Source of the DNA: Methanothrix sp.
Lineage (GTDB): Archaea; Halobacteriota; Methanosarcinia; Methanotrichales; Methanotrichaceae
Reading direction: 5' to 3'
NCBI GenBank assembly: GCA_028688175.1
Contig: JAQTYS010000087.1
Coordinates: 2,822 to 10,169 of the forward strand
DNA length: 7,348 nucleotides
This document shows, one piece after another, positions 6,331-7,348 of this stretch. The position numbers were made by a program, and so were the translations under genes. Positions within the stretch are counted from its first letter, which is position 1. Each line of letters opens with the position of its first letter. Below the pieces are notes generated by a model. That model saw nothing but the letters and a program-made list of their open reading frames with translations, made no database searches and was not told the DNA's origin.

Positions 6331-6342
6331 AGGTGAATTGAA

Positions 6343-6936
6343 ATGAGATCGCTTCGTTTGCTGGCGGTATTTCTCTTGATGGGCTGCATTGTGTTGCCTG
6401 CTGCGTCTGCTCAGGGTGAGATCGCTCTCAGCATCGATGTTCACGAGGGCAATCTCAACGGAACCATGCTATCCGATGTCCGGATTACGGGTCAGGATGC
6501 AGAGGGAAATTCGCTGACATCCACAACAGAGGAAAATGGCATTGCCGTCATTAAGGGCATGCCCGGAACCTGGCAGCTGGACTTTGAAAAATCCAACTAC
6601 CAGCCACTTGAGCTGTCTTATGATGCCCAGCAGACTGAGGAAGTTGCCGCTTATCTGGAAAAAACGGTATCATCACAGCCAATAACTCTGAACGTCTACG
6701 TTTATGAAGGAAGCTTGGATGGAACTGAGCTTTCCGGAGTTCAGATTACTGGCCGAGATGCCGCTGGAGGCGAGATTAGCGCAACTACTGATGCGAACGG
6801 AGCTGCGGTCATCAGCGGAACTCCCGGATCATGGGAATTGAGCTTGGCCAAAAACGGATACGAATCTGTAATCAACCTGAGCTTTGAAGCCACCGAAACA
6901 GAGGAGGTGGGAGCCTATCTGGAAAAAGCTGACTGA
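6343..6936 (+). CDS. Secreted protein with two carboxypeptidase-regulatory-like (PEGA-like) repeats
   Basis: This 197-residue protein has a signal peptide (1-23, MRSLR then a hydrophobic core, cleavage after ASA) and two tandem domains, residues 27-107 and 114-195, separated by TVSSQP. Hand alignment gives about 40 identities in 81 positions. Each repeat runs V-x-EG-x-L-x-GT-x-LS-x-V-x-ITG-x-DA, then TT-x-x-NG-x-AVI-x-G-x-PG-x-W-x-L, and ends TEEV-x-AYLEK. This is the pattern of prealbumin-like beta-sandwich domains (CarboxypepD_reg or PEGA) common on archaeal cell surfaces, where they mediate adhesion or polysaccharide contact. No catalytic residues, sorting signal or C-terminal anchor are seen, so it is likely free or bound non-covalently. 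C15 follows LMG, a lipobox-like string, but it is too early in the signal and followed by more hydrophobic residues, so a lipoprotein is less likely. An AGGTGA site lies six bases before the ATG. It is the second gene of an operon. Confidence 0.85.
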   Translation: MRSLRLLAVFLLMGCIVLPAASAQGEIALSIDVHEGNLNGTMLSDVRITGQDAEGNSLTSTTEENGIAVIKGMPGTWQLDFEKSNYQPLELSYDAQQTEEVAAYLEKTVSSQPITLNVYVYEGSLDGTELSGVQITGRDAAGGEISATTDANGAAVISGTPGSWELSLAKNGYESVINLSFEATETEEVGAYLEKAD

Positions 6937-6986
6937 AGAGTGATCAAGGGACAATAAGATGAATTGCACCCCAGATCTTCTTCCTC

Positions 6987-7014
6987 TTTTAACATTTCCT
7001 CCTTCACATTTTTT
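6987..7014 (+). terminator. Candidate T-rich terminator after the secreted-protein operon
   Basis: The stretch after the stop codon at 6936 becomes pyrimidine-rich and contains TTTT at 6987-6990 and T6 at 7009-7014. Archaeal RNA polymerase often stops at such T-tracts without a hairpin. It lies just before the end of the convergent partial gene at 7022. Confidence 0.4.
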
Positions 7015-7021
7015 GCAGAAC

Positions 7022-7348
7022 TCACCAGTATCTTTCTAGACTACGCTGCAAAATAAAGCATTGCTTTTGTACATCCTCCGAGAAGAGGCATAACGGCAGC
7101 TGCAAAATCATGCGATCAATGTAGATTTGCTTTTGCCTCATAAGCTGCAAGGTTGAGAGGGATGGAAGATCTTTTTGCATCTTTCTCGCCATTTCTTGAG
7201 AAGCTTGCAGGAGCGCAAATAATAATCCCTTTGTCTTGACTGAAAGGCATGCTGATTGGCTTGCAGTCGTATCCTGGTAGATCAGCCGTCCCAGCTCCTG
7301 GAAGGCCTCGATGAAAAGGCTGAAAGCTGAATCGTCTGCATCGCAGCG
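7022..7348 (-). CDS. C-terminal fragment of an unrecognised helical protein
   Basis: The reverse complement has an open frame of 108 codons from the right edge to a TGA at 7024-7022, with no start inside the window in the shown part of the gene. A stop-free run of that length is unlikely by chance (roughly half a percent by simple codon odds), so it is probably the end of a gene lying beyond 7348. The residues look helical: SAFSLFIEAFQELGRLIYQD near the beginning, GLLFALLQASQEMARKMQKD in the middle, and an ending of SLERYW. It is rich in Leu, Gln and Lys/Arg, has four Cys, and shows no membrane segment or motif I can name. It ends convergently against the secreted-protein operon. Function is not assignable. 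Confidence 0.6.
   Translation of the reverse strand, partial: RCDADDSAFSLFIEAFQELGRLIYQDTTASQSACLSVKTKGLLFALLQASQEMARKMQKDLPSLSTLQLMRQKQIYIDRMILQLPLCLFSEDVQKQCFILQRSLERYW

Noticed and set aside
6343..6411. Lipoprotein signal (LMGC) in the second secreted protein
   Set aside because: The cysteine at residue 15 is followed by further hydrophobic residues and an ASA cleavage site, which fits an ordinary signal peptide better.

Overview
The window looks archaeal and most likely comes from a methanogen of the Methanosarcinales, perhaps Methanothrix-like. This is inference. The support is a CooS/CooF carbon monoxide dehydrogenase pair, GC-balanced coding regions separated by very AT-rich spacers with TATA-box-like elements, purine-rich ribosome binding sites, and secreted proteins built from small beta-sandwich repeats. 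There is no rRNA or other phylogenetic marker, so a CO-metabolising bacterium is not excluded.

Layout, left to right. (1) 2332 down to 1, minus strand: a cooS-cooF operon. CooS appears complete, with all visible ligands of the B, C and D metal clusters. CooF, a ferredoxin with four [4Fe-4S] motifs, runs off the left edge. (2) 2333-2661: an AT-rich divergent promoter region with several palindromes. (3) 2662-3756, plus strand: a GT-B, MurG-like glycosyltransferase. (4) 4068 down to 3799, minus strand: a small protein whose sequence pattern fits an Hfq/LSm small beta-barrel; its stop codon lies inside a terminator-like hairpin shared with the convergent glycosyltransferase. (5) 5566 down to 4172, minus strand: a DHA2-type (EmrB/QacA-like) MFS exporter, with two 20-bp tandem repeats upstream. 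(6) 5824-6936, plus strand: two secreted-protein genes in an apparent operon. The first encodes a Met/His/Pro/Asp-rich, probably disordered protein; the second encodes a signal peptide followed by two carboxypeptidase-regulatory-like (PEGA-like) repeats. (7) 7348 down to 7022, minus strand: the C-terminal end of an unrecognised helical protein entering from beyond the right edge. It has no start codon inside the window.

Functionally, cooS-cooF would oxidise CO (or reduce CO2) and pass electrons through CooF to a partner that is not visible. The other genes have no evident link to it. I see no CRISPR array, tRNA, rRNA or insertion sequence. The points most worth a second look are the Hfq-like protein with its hairpin, the tandem repeats before the exporter, and the unusual secreted pair.
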